Origin: Peribolospora baueri
Taxonomy: Eukaryota; Basidiomycota; Peribolosporomycetes; Peribolosporales; Peribolosporaceae
Assembly: GCA_029717555.1 (NCBI GenBank)
Contig: JAMDHS010000059.1
Span: 1 to 64,000 of the forward strand
Direction: 5' to 3'
Length of the DNA stretch: 64,000 nt
Shown: piece by piece, positions 8,611 to 19,949 of the stretch
Layout of the letters: each line of letters starts with the position of its first letter
Numbering within the stretch: position 1 is the stretch's first letter
Program-made: the position numbers and the translations under genes
Notes under the pieces: model-generated
What the model saw: the letters and a program-made list of their open reading frames with translations, nothing else
Told to the model about the DNA's origin: nothing
Databases searched by the model: none

Positions 8611-11600
8611 ATGCCCACCAACGCTCGCATCAACTCCGAGCTGGGCGACGAGTCCACTCTTTCGCCTTCCCCCATACCGTCTCGCCTTTCCCGTGTTGCA
8701 GCAGGAAGACATGATCATCGTTCTCGGAGAGTCATCCACGACGAGGAGGACGAAGAGGGCGAAAGCGTCCCCCCGTCTCGCGAAGCAGTCAGTCAGCTCG
8801 CCGACGGGGTTAGTGATGTCGGACAAGAGCTTTCCCAGCATGTAACTGCCGACAGAGGAGGAGAAGGAGGCGAACGACAAGAGAATGAGGAGGGAGAGGG
8901 AGAGGAAGAGACACCCCGCAAGAAGCAGCGGTTGGACGGGGACGGTAGCGCAGGGCCGTCTCTCGTGAAGATGGATGAGAAAACCGAGGGAAAGAGAAAG
9001 GGAAAGGGCAGGGAAGATTTGACACGTCATGAGGACGGGTGAGTGTCATTTTTCCCGCCTTTTCTTTCCTTCTCTGCTCATGCTGGTCCTAGACTCACAT
9101 CCGTAATGTCTCCATCTGCTCTTGTTTGTGATGCGCTCTGCCGCCAGCTTTCTCCCAGGCTCCATTGTACGAGTGGCCCTGGAGAACTTTGTTACTTACG
9201 ACCACGTCGAGTTCCACCCTGGTCCTCACCTGAACATGATCATCGGCCCAAACGGAACAGGCAAGAGCACGGTCGTATGCGCCATCGCTCTCGGGCTTGG
9301 CTGGTCTCCCAAGGTTCGCGGATTCGCCAAACGGCACGGAAGACAGGCTCGTCGCTGATCTTTCCTTTCTCGGTAATTCCATTCCCCCATCATTAAAGGT
9401 CCTCGGTCGAGCGAAGGATATATCCTCGTTTGTGAAGCACGGCTACCAGGAAGGTTGGATCGAGATCGAGCTCAAATGCTTCGAGGGGCAGTCCAACCTC
9501 ACCGTCCGCCGCCTGATCAATAAGGATCGCAACACCTCTGGTTGGCTGATCAACGGTGAACTTCCTTCCCACTCTTTTAACCATGTCTAGGCATGTCTGC
9601 CGAACGAGCTCGGTCTCACCTGGCTTTTCTTGTGGCTTCACAGGCCATCCGAGTTCGAAGAAGGACGTCGACGAGCACATCAGAGAGCTCAACATCCAAG
9701 TCGGCAACCTATGGTGAGTAGGGCGGTCGAGACAGAATAAGAGCGTGTCATGCAGGCGTGAGCTCATAAGAGTCTTTCTAACCGTCACATATAGTTCGTT
9801 CCTGCCTCAAGACAAAGTCGCCGAGTTCGCTAGGGTGAGCTTAAAACGGTGGTTAACTTTGCCGAGTGTCGCTCATGCCGACGCCGCTTTCCCATTTGGA
9901 GCTCAGATGGAACCGCCAGAGCTTTTGAAGGAGACGCAGAAAGCGGCAGGCGACGAAGGACTGGAGACGTGGCATAAGGCGCTGATAGAGCTGGGCAACG
10001 AGCAGCGTGACCTGGTCGGTGCACTCGCTGAAGACGAAAGAGAGGTGGCCAACTTGCAGGAGAGAAACAGCGTGCTGGAGAGAGACGTCCGACGCTTTGA
10101 GGAGAGGCAGAGAATCGAGAACGAGGTGAGAGGGCGGTCAAGAGTGAACCTCGGAATCCTCCGGTCGAGATACTGACTTCCAGCACGTTGGATCGCATTC
10201 AGATCAACCTCTTTAAACTCATGATCCCTTTCGCAAAGTACGGCGCGGCGCGGCGCCGATATGATTCGCTCAAACAGGAAGTGAAAAAGCTTCAGCAGCA
10301 GCTCCTCAACGCAACGAAAAAGGAACAGCCGCTGGCGAGCAAGCTTAGGTGAGCTGTTTCGTTTCCGTCCGGCCAGGCATCTATGTCGAGGCAAGAGTGA
10401 TTCAGTGGGTCGGGTCTTGTTGCAGCGAATTGCAAGGCGAATCGCAAGACCTCGCCGACAGGACGAAGAAGGTCAGAGAGGAGATAGACAGCGTGTTGAA
10501 GGAAATGAGCAGGCTTTCCAAGAACATTGAGAGCTCGGTAAGTCCCCGTCGTTATTCCTTTCAGCGCGCCTACCGGATATGTTAGTAAGCCTGCTAATCT
10601 TTACTGCCTCAACGGCATATACAGGAGAAACACACAAACGACCTACACCGCGATCTCCAGGGTATCAAACAGCGCGAATCGGAGCGTCGCAAGCGCATCG
10701 ACTCGCTCCGTCGGGACATCCAGTTGCTCAAGAGCGAGGTGGAGAACGAACCCGATCTGCAGGATACTTCTGAGTTCGACCGGTCGATACGCGCAGTCAA
10801 CGAAAAACTCCGACGGGTGGCAGACGATAGGGAGGATGTGGAACGCGAGAGAGAAGAAATTACGGCTACGGGAAGGGGGCACCGTCGGCAGAAAGATAGG
10901 GCTTTGACACGGTGAGTTTGGAATCGCACCAACATGACGATGCTTCTTGGGTTCAGTTTGTGTTTTGAATCAGTCTCACTGGATTTCTCGCTTTACCGAT
11001 TCCGCCCTTCAGTCTCAAGGAGCTGGACAACGTGAAGAATCAACGCTTGCAGGCTCTCCAGAAGGTAGATGAGGTTGCTTTTCGCGCCGTGCAGTGGATA
11101 AGAGAGAACCGTGGGCTGTTTGAGGGCAAGATTTTTGAGCCGGCCTTCATCGAGTGTAGCGTCAAGGAACAGATGATGGCGGGTGCTGTCGAGAGCTGCA
11201 TCAGTCTGGCCTACCAGAAGGTGGGTGGCCTTTCATGTTCTTTTGGTAATGGTGGTGTCGCTTAAGAGCTCTTCGCTGACGGCTGGTGAGCACTCTGGCA
11301 GACCTTCGTTTGCGAAAAGAGAAAGGACTACGACCTTCTCACTCGCGAGTTGATAGACAAGAAAAAGTATAGGATCAACGTAGCCGAGCTTGAGAGTTCC
11401 GCTCAACTAGATGACCAGCTGCAGGCAATGAATCGGGAACAAATCCAGAGCTTCGGCTTTGACGGCTACGTCATCGACCTCATCGACGGCCCTGAACAAG
11501 TCCTGAACTTCCTCTGCACCACCACCAAGCTGCATCTGATTGTGAGTCGGACAATGCTGATGCTACCATGTCGGGATCAAGGAAAGGACGCTCCTGACCT

Positions 11601-13939
11601 TACAATTCTGCTATTCCACAGCCTTTCTCTCGCAAAGAACAGTCCGTGGATGTACAAGCCGTGGAGGCGTCGCGGATCTTCAAGCGTTACCTCGTGGCCA
11701 ACTTCAACTACACCATTGCGTACTCCAGCTATGGAAAGAAGTTGCCGCAGACCACTGTTCGCGAAGCCAGGCCGCCTAAGACTTTTGTCAGACAAGGTGA
11801 ACGCTACATTCCACTGAAATTTTTCTGCCTCCATGACGGCGAGCTCATGTAAGACGGTGATTTGGGCACATCAGTCGATCAACAGATGAAGATTCAGCTC
11901 GAGCAAAACTTGGCTGAGGCTGACGCCCAGATCAAAGAGCTCGAGAAGGTAGTGGGCAAGCTTCATGAGAAGGACATGAAGCTTCAGGAAGATGCCGACG
12001 TCCTCAGCAAGCAGAGGGTGAGCTATCATACTGTCCCGAACCCGGTCACGGCTCGCCTCAATGGGTACCCCTGCTGACGATCCCAATATTTGCTGTCACA
12101 GGACGCGATCCATCAGGAAAAAAGAAGCATCCAACAAGCACGGGCGACCTGGGAAAGGGCCAAGCTCAACCTGGAGACGAAGACCACGGCCCTGCTCAGA
12201 GAGCAGGATATGCCTTCTGCTGACGCTGAGCGTCAGAAACTCGCCCGTCAACTGGTTAAGGCGGCGGAGAAGCGCAGTGGGCTTGCCTCGAGCTTTGCCG
12301 TGAGTCTGTCCTTGCGGTTCCATTATAGCCAAGGTCATTCGGTCATTCTCAAGCTGAGGTCCGAGACCTTCCCGCCCTCGCCCCCCTTTCCCCCTGCCTC
12401 CAACCTCCAAACAAACCTTCAGGAATTGATGAAAGACCAACTCGACCTTCGAGCGCGATACGACGTTCTCTGCTTGGAGGGACTTCAACTTATGAGCAAG
12501 ATCAGTGCCCTCAAGTCGATCCGTCAGAAGCGTCAAGCCAAACACGACGACGTCAGAAGGGCTGTGATTACAGGTTTGTATCCCTCTCTTTTTCAACGTA
12601 GGCATTCGAGCGTTGTCACGCTGACGATACCTGTGGTCGTGTACTATTCGATCTCAAAGCGAAGAACGCGTTCGACAAGGTCAAGGAGGAAGCCTCCGCG
12701 CTTGTCAATGAGGCCAAGCATCGGTTGGAGGGTGTGGACGACAATATGCGCCAGCAGTTCTCGGCATTCCAAGCGGTGAGTTACAAGTATCCCGACTACT
12801 GGTCGTTTCTCTAGGCTTGTCGTGACTAATTTGGTATTAAGCGTTCACCAGGATCATGCTGGAAGGTCCGTCGAGGACCTCGAGGCGGATCTCAGAGAGT
12901 TAGACGCCAAGCTCGACCTCAACCAGGCCGCTGCGCCGGGAGTCATCGACACGTACAGAAAGCGAAAGGAGGAGATCGAAAACCTCCAGACCAAGATCGC
13001 TGAGAAGAAACGGGCCATCGACAAGCTCAATCGACGGATCGACGAAAACCGGCAGAAATGGTTACCTGCTCTTCGCACCCTCGTTTCTGCCGTTGGAGAG
13101 AAGTTTTCAGCCGCTTTCGATCGTGAGTGTCCGTTCGGACATCGCGCTTTGTGCTCAGGTATTCGTACTTGGTCTGTCGCTTATCAGCTAGATCTTTCCT
13201 TCCCGTCACAGGCATTGGCTGCGCCGGAGAGATAAGGATATCGGAAGATGAGGATTATGATAAATGGGGCATCAACATCCTCGTGACGTTCCGTGACAAC
13301 GAGAGGTTGCAGCTCCTCACTGGTACTCGTCAATCCGGCGGAGTAAGTTTTCCGATTTTTTTTTGATTCGCTCTTCATTGGCGTGATCTTAACTTTAGAT
13401 GTGTACAACGATTCTCGCCCTCCAGGAGCGTTCGCTGTCCACCATCTTGTACCTGCTCAGCTTGACTGAACTGTCTCGTGCGCCCTTCTCGCTCGTAGAC
13501 GAGATCAACCAAGGCATGGACCAGCGAGCTGAAAGAGCCGTACACAACCAGATGGTCGAAGTGACGTGCCGACCTGGTGCAGGACAGTGAGTGTTCACTT
13601 GACTCCGGCCTTTGACCTGCTGGCGTTACCACATTGCTCGACATACCGGTTAGCGAAGCTGACAGTCGTCCTTATCATTATGCAGATACTTCCTCATCAC
13701 TCCCAAGCTCCTGCCCGATCTTCGCTATCATGCAATGATGGAGGTGCTCGTCATCTGCAACGGAGAGTGGCTGCCGGAGAAGTTTAACTGTAAGTGCCGG
13801 CCATCTGGCCCATTCAAAACCAACTGTCTGAAGTACGAGCACGTCCCCTTCGCCTTTCACAGGGAGCGCATACGTCAACGCTCGAAACAAGCGTCTGGGA
13901 CGCCCGATTACGTCGAAGCAAGCGGTTGCCGTGGGATAA
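8611..13939 (+). CDS. SMC5: Structural maintenance of chromosomes protein 5
   Basis: ATPase arm of the SMC5/6 complex, which acts in homologous recombination repair, replication-fork stability and rDNA maintenance in the nucleus. Many short introns interrupt it (roughly fifteen exons). The first exon (8611-9039) is an acidic, Glu/Asp- and Lys-rich leader of about 140 residues. Next come VALENFVTYDHVEFHPGP and the Walker A IIGPNGTGKST, then long coiled coils (rich in E, K, R, L) on both sides of a hinge in the middle. The C-terminal head is rebuilt by splicing: QSGG joined to ERSLSTILYLLSL (signature motif), then FSLVDEINQGMD (Walker B and D-loop) and FLITPKLLPDL. The last exon (from 13863) ends in KRLGRPITSKQAVAVG. 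SMC6 is excluded by the INQGMD motif. Confidence 0.95.
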
Positions 13940-14533
13940 TCCAGCTTCGAGTTTGCCATTGTATTCTCGTTTCGGTGAATAATCTATTTGCAATTTCGAT
14001 GTCCAGATTGATGTACGCTTTGTGCGTCACCTTGCGGGGGAAAGGACGAAACGATCCATTGCGGGTGCGACCAAGCAAGAGCCGCTAGGTAGAGATACAG
14101 CAGAGACAAGCTTGGAAACACGACCGAGACGAGAGAGAAAGGAGAGAAGAGATTGTGCCCAAGTAAGCAAAGGAGTCTGGAGGGGAAAGGGGAAGTTGCG
14201 GGGAAGCAGCGGCCGAGGCGAGAAGGCTACAGAGTGTCGCCGGCGAGTGTATGTACGACGGAGGGAGGGGGCTTTTAAGAGTCTAGCTCTGCGAATGGGA
14301 GTGCGGTCCACTAGGTGACTAACGAGCGTGTGGGAGGGTGAAGTGATTAAGAGAGTGTGGTTATAGGCGCGAGAGTGACGGAGACGGAGAACGATGACGA
14401 CGAAAAGTGCAAATGAGTGTGCAAACGAGAAAGAATGCTAACGGGAGAGAGGGTGGGGGTAAGATCGCAAGGAAAATCTGAAGACCCTAAGAAAAGGAGC
14501 GAGGGGAACGAGCAGAGATATGCTCGGCTCGCA
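13940..14533. other. Convergent intergenic SMC5 / AXL2-like
   Basis: 594 bp between two convergent stop codons, purine-rich on the plus strand. No coding signal was recognised; presumably two 3' UTRs and terminators. Confidence 0.5.
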
Positions 14534-17500
14534 TCACCTGGCACGGGCCGTGACCTCGTCACCAACCCGCCGACCGTCGTCGGCCACCCGGAAGATGACC
14601 CTGTACACCACGCGCTCCTCAAGCTCGATCGAGCCCCGCCTGGCGCTCGTCCTGCGCGGGCTGCTCGGCACAGCCACGCGCTCGACTATACGCACAGGGT
14701 ACGCGAGACCGACGTCATGTTCCGTCGGGCAGCCCCACATCGTCAGACCACGGCTGTCATGGTGGATCCAGTCCACGCCAGGCGCCTTGCCGTCCAGGGC
14801 CGCCGCGACGTCGGGGTCAAGGGTACGGAAGCTGCGTCCATCGCTGGTGAGAGTAAGAGGTCCTCCGGTGAGGAGGAAGTCGTTGACGATCGAATACCGA
14901 GGAGCGCCCCTGGCATTTCGTCCGGGTGAGCCAATCGTTGCGGGCGGGGGGAGCTGCGGAGGTACGAATTGGTAAGGTCGGCCAACAAAGACGGTCACTT
15001 CGTGCTGAATGTCGGCGGTACCAGCGCCGGTACTGACGAAGGAGGTAATGGAAGCGTTGGAGCGGTGTCTGATGTGAGAGGGACTGGCTCCGGAGGTGCC
15101 GCCTGAAGTGGCTACGACGCGCTCCTTGGGGGGAGAGGAAGTGGCTACGACGCCCCCTTTAGTGAGAGAGGAAGCCTCCGCCCTGGGAAACTCAGACGCC
15201 GGTAGGAAAGGGGAGACGGTGGGGAGGACGGGAGAGCTGGGTTTGCCGAGGGATTGTGATTGGCTAGAAGCCTTGCCGACCTTGCGGATGGTGTGTTGTG
15301 GGGCTCCACCAGCCAACTCGACTCGCGAGTCGGCTCGAGGGGGGGAAGAGAAGAAGCTACCGTGCTTAAGCGCGTAAGCGACGGAAGGGTCGAGGTGACG
15401 CTCAAGCGAATCAAAGTCGCTGCTCGCTACGCTTTGGCGCACCAACGTCTGTCGGCTGGGAGGGTGGACGGCCGTACTGGCGCGGCCGAGGCCTGGCTCG
15501 CCGTAACCGCCTTGAAGATGGTCGTCATCCTTGTCCTCAGCGAATGGGTTCGGACCTCGATGGGAGGCACGTTGAGTAGGGGCCTGCTCGCTGAGACCAC
15601 TCTCCCGGACCAGATGAGACTGCGTGGACTGTCTTGTGTCGCTCCTTCGGCCGCTGTGTATGCTGATGGCATGCGAGAAATGTGGCCTCGACGAGGCGTT
15701 AGGGGAGAGGTCCGACCTGGGACTTGTTACCCTTGCAGCGCTGAGGATGCGAACATTTGAAGGATCCACGATATCGGCGTACTCTGCCTCGTCATCCATC
15801 TCGCTGTCCTCCTCTCCCTCTGCCGTGTTGGACCGCGTAGAGCCGTAGCTGTCAGCCGCAGAGGTGCCGAAAGTAGACTCACGAGCCATGCCAGGCCTCG
15901 AAGGCACCGAAGCCGACGCGTGCAAGTCATGGTCTGACTCCGAGCCGAAGGCAAGTCCAATTTGGTCATTAGCACCACCGACGTAGTGCTGGCCGTGACT
16001 GCCTAGAGAGCCGGCGGGGTCGGAGCTCCCGAAGCTCTTTCCGGCGCCACTGTGCGACTCTGGCGAGCTGGCGAACTGGTCACTGCAATCAATGCTCGGC
16101 GTGCTGTTGATGTGACCCTGCCGGTGGCTCATCCCGCTGCCGTTCCGGCGTCGACCGTAGTAGCCAGCGAGGGCGGCTGCACTACTACCGGCGACGGCGG
16201 GAACCCCTGCTGGAGTGGGTCCAAAATCGGGACGACGACGAGGCACATCCGAGGCTAGATCCCGTCTGCTGTCCGCTGTGGCATCGCGCGGATCGTAAAA
16301 GATTGAGGCCGCATCCAGGCTGTCTCCTCCGGAACTCCAGAGGCCCACACTGTCGTCAGCCATGTGCCCGAACGGAGGTCGCTTGGTTCGGGCGAAGCTC
16401 TTCCGGCTAGACCCGCCGCCGCTCACGCTGCTGTTGTTGTGGGTGTGGCTGCTGCGTCGTCCACGACTGACTAAGCTGTCGCCAACCGAGCCGGAGGTCC
16501 AAGGAGTAGGCCTGGATCTGCCTTCGAGGTCAATGCCGAGTCCCTGGGTGTCGCTCTGGTGGATGGGGCGGCTGACGGTCATGCTGGCCAACGAGCGACT
16601 GGATGCAGACTTCTCGGGTCCCTTGGTGGCAAACAAGCTGGCGAACAATGGACTTCGGCGAGGCTCCTCCGGTGATGCCGCCGCCTCCTCCTTCTCCGTT
16701 GCACGCCCAGCGGCGGCGGCATCACCCCGACCTGCACCAGCGCCAGCGCCGGTCATGTCGATAGTAGCAGTGTTGGAGCGAGGACGCGTGGTGGTGGACT
16801 CGCGGGATTGGTCCGGCCCGCCGCGGTCCCAAGCCACGCTGTCCTTCTTCACCTTCTTCTTCGACTTCTCATTGGACGCATTGCGTTCACCCATGCCGAA
16901 AAGCCTGAGTCCGAAAAGACGTTTGCCGGCCTTGCCTTCGGTCGGCGCCGGCGATGACGAAACAGGCTGAGCGGGACTCTCGAAGGACCGCGAGTATGCG
17001 CGACCATAGGCCGACTCGGGTGCAAGGAAAGCGGGGCTGCGGACGCCGGCGGTGGTGCCCGACAAGGGCGAGTTGACGAATGCAGCCCTGGGGCTCTCGA
17101 GAGCTTCGGAGTGCCGCCCACTCTCCCCGCTCCTCTTAGGGCCAAAGGCCTCCTTGGACTTCAACGCCGGGCTCTTTTCTCCTCCCACGGCGACGAGCGT
17201 GTGCGTGTCGCTGATGGCCGGGCTGCGGTGCTGGATGGGTGCGTCGTCATCTGCGCCTTTCTCCTCATAGGATAAACGGCGGCGACAGCACATGACGATG
17301 AAGATGAGGCAAATGAGCCCTCCCAGACCTCCGAATACCGCCGCGATGGCAACCTTGTCAGAGTGCGAAAGTGGATGACGGTGGCCCTTAGGTGACGAGG
17401 CGGTGGAAGTGGGAAGAGGGCCGGTGGACGCACTAGGCGTGCCGATGCGGAGAGGAAGTGAAATGGTGCTGACGAGACCGCTGGAAACGACAGTTGCATC

Positions 17501-18718
17501 GATGGCGACGTGGACGACCTGCCCAACTGTGGCGTTCGAAGGGAAAGTGCCTTGAAGTGCAGGTCCGCTCGGGTCGAAATGGAGCCATTGCTTCGCATCG
17601 TTGGAATCGAATCGGGCGACCAGGCGCGCCGGCTCGCTTGCATTTGTGACGAAAGGCCGGAAGCTCTGAGTGAATGCGACGCCGACGGGCATGTCCATGG
17701 TGGGCAAGGTGGTAGAGTTGAAGTAGGACGGGAAGACGTCGAGGGTGAGGCTGGTGGTGATCCGGTCACCAAAAATGTCGGTAAAGGTTACGGGAAGCTG
17801 CAGCGCGTTACTGCTACCGTCTCCTCGCACCAAATCCAGCTTGGGCGGAGTCCCAGAGAGCGTGCGCGTCGCGGCGTCGTACTGCAGCCAGGAGGAAGCA
17901 GTGGAGACGTCAACGTTGACAGAGGAGAGGTTGGCTGGGACGAGAGCCTTGGAATCGAGACGGATGGCGCTCGTAGGAACGACATAGCTGAACTGCTGTC
18001 CTGCGGTAACGTTGAGGACAGGGAGCCGCGTAGATAGATCAAAGTTGTGTGCGGAGACGACGATCGTGAAGCTGTCCTGTGCGTCGACGGCGCCGCCGAA
18101 TTTGGACGAACCGGTCGTGACGATCGTGTAATTGTCGCCGTTAGAGTGAGGTGTGATGCCGCTGAACGTGACCGTCTTGTTGTCGAAATGAAGCCAGCTC
18201 GGAAGGGAGGCACTGCCTTGGAGGTGAGCTGCGTAGTACACCGGCCCGCCGTCTGGTACTACGAATGTGGCCTGACTAAAGCCGACGCTGAAACTCCATC
18301 CCGGGTGAACGCGCACGCTGCCGTCGTACTGAAGCAGGTTGGAGCTCGAGATCTGTGCCGTGCCGTCCTGAAGTTGTCGTCCCACAGGAAGTCGGAGAAC
18401 AGCGGCATGAGAGTTGGTGCCGGCCCGTCGCGAGGCACCGTGGACGCTTCTCGGAGCCACCGCCACAACGTTAGAAGCTGCAGCAGGATTGCGACGACGA
18501 GGGCGACGCCTAGCAGAGAGTCGATGCAGTTCAGAGGGCGAGGAAAGTGCGGCTGGCGCGTCGACGACATCCACGACGGACAAGCGGGCATCGGACGCAG
18601 CCGCACCACGGACCGTTAATCTGTTCGCGAAGTCCGGCAGAGCGTCGACGACGGAAAGGGAGTAGAGAGATATAAGCGCGAATGCGATGGCATGGCGCTG
18701 TAGCTGTCGCGGTATCAT
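14534..18718 (-). CDS. AXL2: Axl2-like cadherin-fold polarity membrane protein
   Basis: A single open frame of about 1394 residues with no intron, unusual in this intron-dense window. The ATG at 18718 opens a signal peptide (hydrophobic AIAFALISLYSLSVV); the longer frame upstream starts with a non-ATG codon. The ectodomain holds at least three dystroglycan-type cadherin-like (CADG) repeats, marked by SLPSWLHFDNKTVTFSG, SSWLQYDAATRTLSGTPP and KQWLHFDPSGPALQGTFP. One transmembrane helix lies near residues 454-477 (AAVFGGLGGLICLIFIVMCC), followed by a very long Ser-rich, probably disordered cytoplasmic tail of about 900 residues. The last ~160 residues look ordered again (VTVFVGRPYQFVPP, WIHHDSRGLTMWG). 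Yeast Axl2 marks bud sites and recruits septins; function here is inferred from architecture. Confidence 0.8.
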   Translation of the reverse strand: MIPRQLQRHAIAFALISLYSLSVVDALPDFANRLTVRGAAASDARLSVVDVVDAPAALSSPSELHRLSARRRPRRRNPAAASNVVAVAPRSVHGASRRAGTNSHAAVLRLPVGRQLQDGTAQISSSNLLQYDGSVRVHPGWSFSVGFSQATFVVPDGGPVYYAAHLQGSASLPSWLHFDNKTVTFSGITPHSNGDNYTIVTTGSSKFGGAVDAQDSFTIVVSAHNFDLSTRLPVLNVTAGQQFSYVVPTSAIRLDSKALVPANLSSVNVDVSTASSWLQYDAATRTLSGTPPKLDLVRGDGSSNALQLPVTFTDIFGDRITTSLTLDVFPSYFNSTTLPTMDMPVGVAFTQSFRPFVTNASEPARLVARFDSNDAKQWLHFDPSGPALQGTFPSNATVGQVVHVAIDATVVSSGLVSTISLPLRIGTPSASTGPLPTSTASSPKGHRHPLSHSDKVAIAAVFGGLGGLICLIFIVMCCRRRLSYEEKGADDDAPIQHRSPAISDTHTLVAVGGEKSPALKSKEAFGPKRSGESGRHSEALESPRAAFVNSPLSGTTAGVRSPAFLAPESAYGRAYSRSFESPAQPVSSSPAPTEGKAGKRLFGLRLFGMGERNASNEKSKKKVKKDSVAWDRGGPDQSRESTTTRPRSNTATIDMTGAGAGAGRGDAAAAGRATEKEEAAASPEEPRRSPLFASLFATKGPEKSASSRSLASMTVSRPIHQSDTQGLGIDLEGRSRPTPWTSGSVGDSLVSRGRRSSHTHNNSSVSGGGSSRKSFARTKRPPFGHMADDSVGLWSSGGDSLDAASIFYDPRDATADSRRDLASDVPRRRPDFGPTPAGVPAVAGSSAAALAGYYGRRRNGSGMSHRQGHINSTPSIDCSDQFASSPESHSGAGKSFGSSDPAGSLGSHGQHYVGGANDQIGLAFGSESDHDLHASASVPSRPGMARESTFGTSAADSYGSTRSNTAEGEEDSEMDDEAEYADIVDPSNVRILSAARVTSPRSDLSPNASSRPHFSHAISIHSGRRSDTRQSTQSHLVRESGLSEQAPTQRASHRGPNPFAEDKDDDHLQGGYGEPGLGRASTAVHPPSRQTLVRQSVASSDFDSLERHLDPSVAYALKHGSFFSSPPRADSRVELAGGAPQHTIRKVGKASSQSQSLGKPSSPVLPTVSPFLPASEFPRAEASSLTKGGVVATSSPPKERVVATSGGTSGASPSHIRHRSNASITSFVSTGAGTADIQHEVTVFVGRPYQFVPPQLPPPATIGSPGRNARGAPRYSIVNDFLLTGGPLTLTSDGRSFRTLDPDVAAALDGKAPGVDWIHHDSRGLTMWGCPTEHDVGLAYPVRIVERVAVPSSPRRTSARRGSIELEERVVYRVIFRVADDGRRVGDEVTARAR

Positions 18719-19949
18719 GGCGGTTGGGAGGGTGGTGTCGCGCAGCAAAGCAGGAGCAACCGTCGCAGATGACAACGGACGCGGGTGGGTGAAGGCGAGC
18801 ACGGATAAGATGGTGTTGAGAGAGAGTGCAGGGGACAGAAGCAGAGAAACAACGAAAGAAAGTAGGGGGGTCACTGAAGGAAAGGACGAAGAGGAGCGGG
18901 AAGGTGGAGAGGAGAGAGGGGGACGGTGTGGTGGTGGTGGTGGTGGTGGTGACGAAGGAAAGGAGGAGGGTAGTCAGTCGTCTCCCGAGCAGGCGAGGTC
19001 CCCCGCTTCTCGTTCATTAAGGCGCGGCGCTTCCGGGGCCTGCCACAGAGCAAAACGAGGAGAAGAGTGCGATGACGCGGTGAGTACCGAGAAAACGCGA
19101 GAAACGCGATGGCGAAGACGATCCATCGGCAGGCATGCTCGTGCGGAACATGACCTTCGGAGGCGTTGCGCAACGCGGCTGGACGCGACGCTGGTACGTG
19201 GACACCCAGGCACGACCGAGCGGCCGGAGGCAGAAATGGCAACCAGCCATGCAAGTCTCCTGCAACGAGAAGAGACTAGGTAGATCATGATCGGTGGGTC
19301 GTCAGACAGTCACGCAGTAGGTCCGAGCAGGCGGGGGAGCATACCCGCAAATACCCGGCTGCAGGGAGAAAGGTTTGGAAGGAGGAAGAAGAGGTGGGTG
19401 TGGTACGAATGCGTGCTAGACAGTGATCGGTAAGGGGGTAGAAACGCGGCCAACCGACAACGCTGCGTTCCTGCGCTGCAAGTCCTGTCCCGGTTGATGG
19501 ACTTGTCGTCGTCCCCGCCGGGAGCGACAAGGGAAAGCTGATCCGACGAGGCCCATCTGACGGGACGGTTGCGAGCTGTAGGGATGAAAGGCACGCCCGG
19601 GAGGCGCGACGTTGTGACATGGGCCAACACACGGCTCACTTATTGTCGCTTCGTCCCCATTCTCGCCGTCGCCCGCGCACATACCGTTCCTCATCATCCC
19701 CTTCCCCTTCCCGCCTCAAGAATGAATAAAGAGCAAATGAATGTTCCATCCTACCTCCTCCGTCTCCGCTCCTTGCCCAGGTCGTGGTGGTTTCGGGGAT
19801 GCAATCGCGCCCGGCAAGGGGCCAAGGAACCCAGGCGTATCTCCGCTTTGTCCGCCTGTCGCCGCCCCAGCCGGCGATCATCCCGATCACCTTGACCCTG
19901 TCGCAGTCTTCATTCTGAGAAGACGACAAACAGCCACAAAGTAAGCACA
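18719..19949. promoter_or_regulatory. Divergent intergenic AXL2-like / NDUFAF3
   Basis: 1231 bp between two divergent start codons, long for this window. It includes a (GGT)n microsatellite near 18928-18952. Several medium ORFs are present on the minus strand (19285-19640), but none resembles a known protein and none has convincing splice joins, so I call no gene. The AXL2-like 5' UTR is probably in the left part. Confidence 0.4.
18928..18952. repeat. (GGT)n microsatellite
   Basis: About eight uninterrupted GGT/GTG units on the plus strand upstream of the AXL2-like start codon. Noncoding in my model, so length changes would act on the promoter or 5' UTR if at all. Confidence 0.85.

Noticed and set aside
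19285-19640. Overlapping minus-strand ORFs between AXL2-like and NDUFAF3
   Set aside because: Three frames open at once with no conserved motif, typical of GC-rich noncoding sequence.
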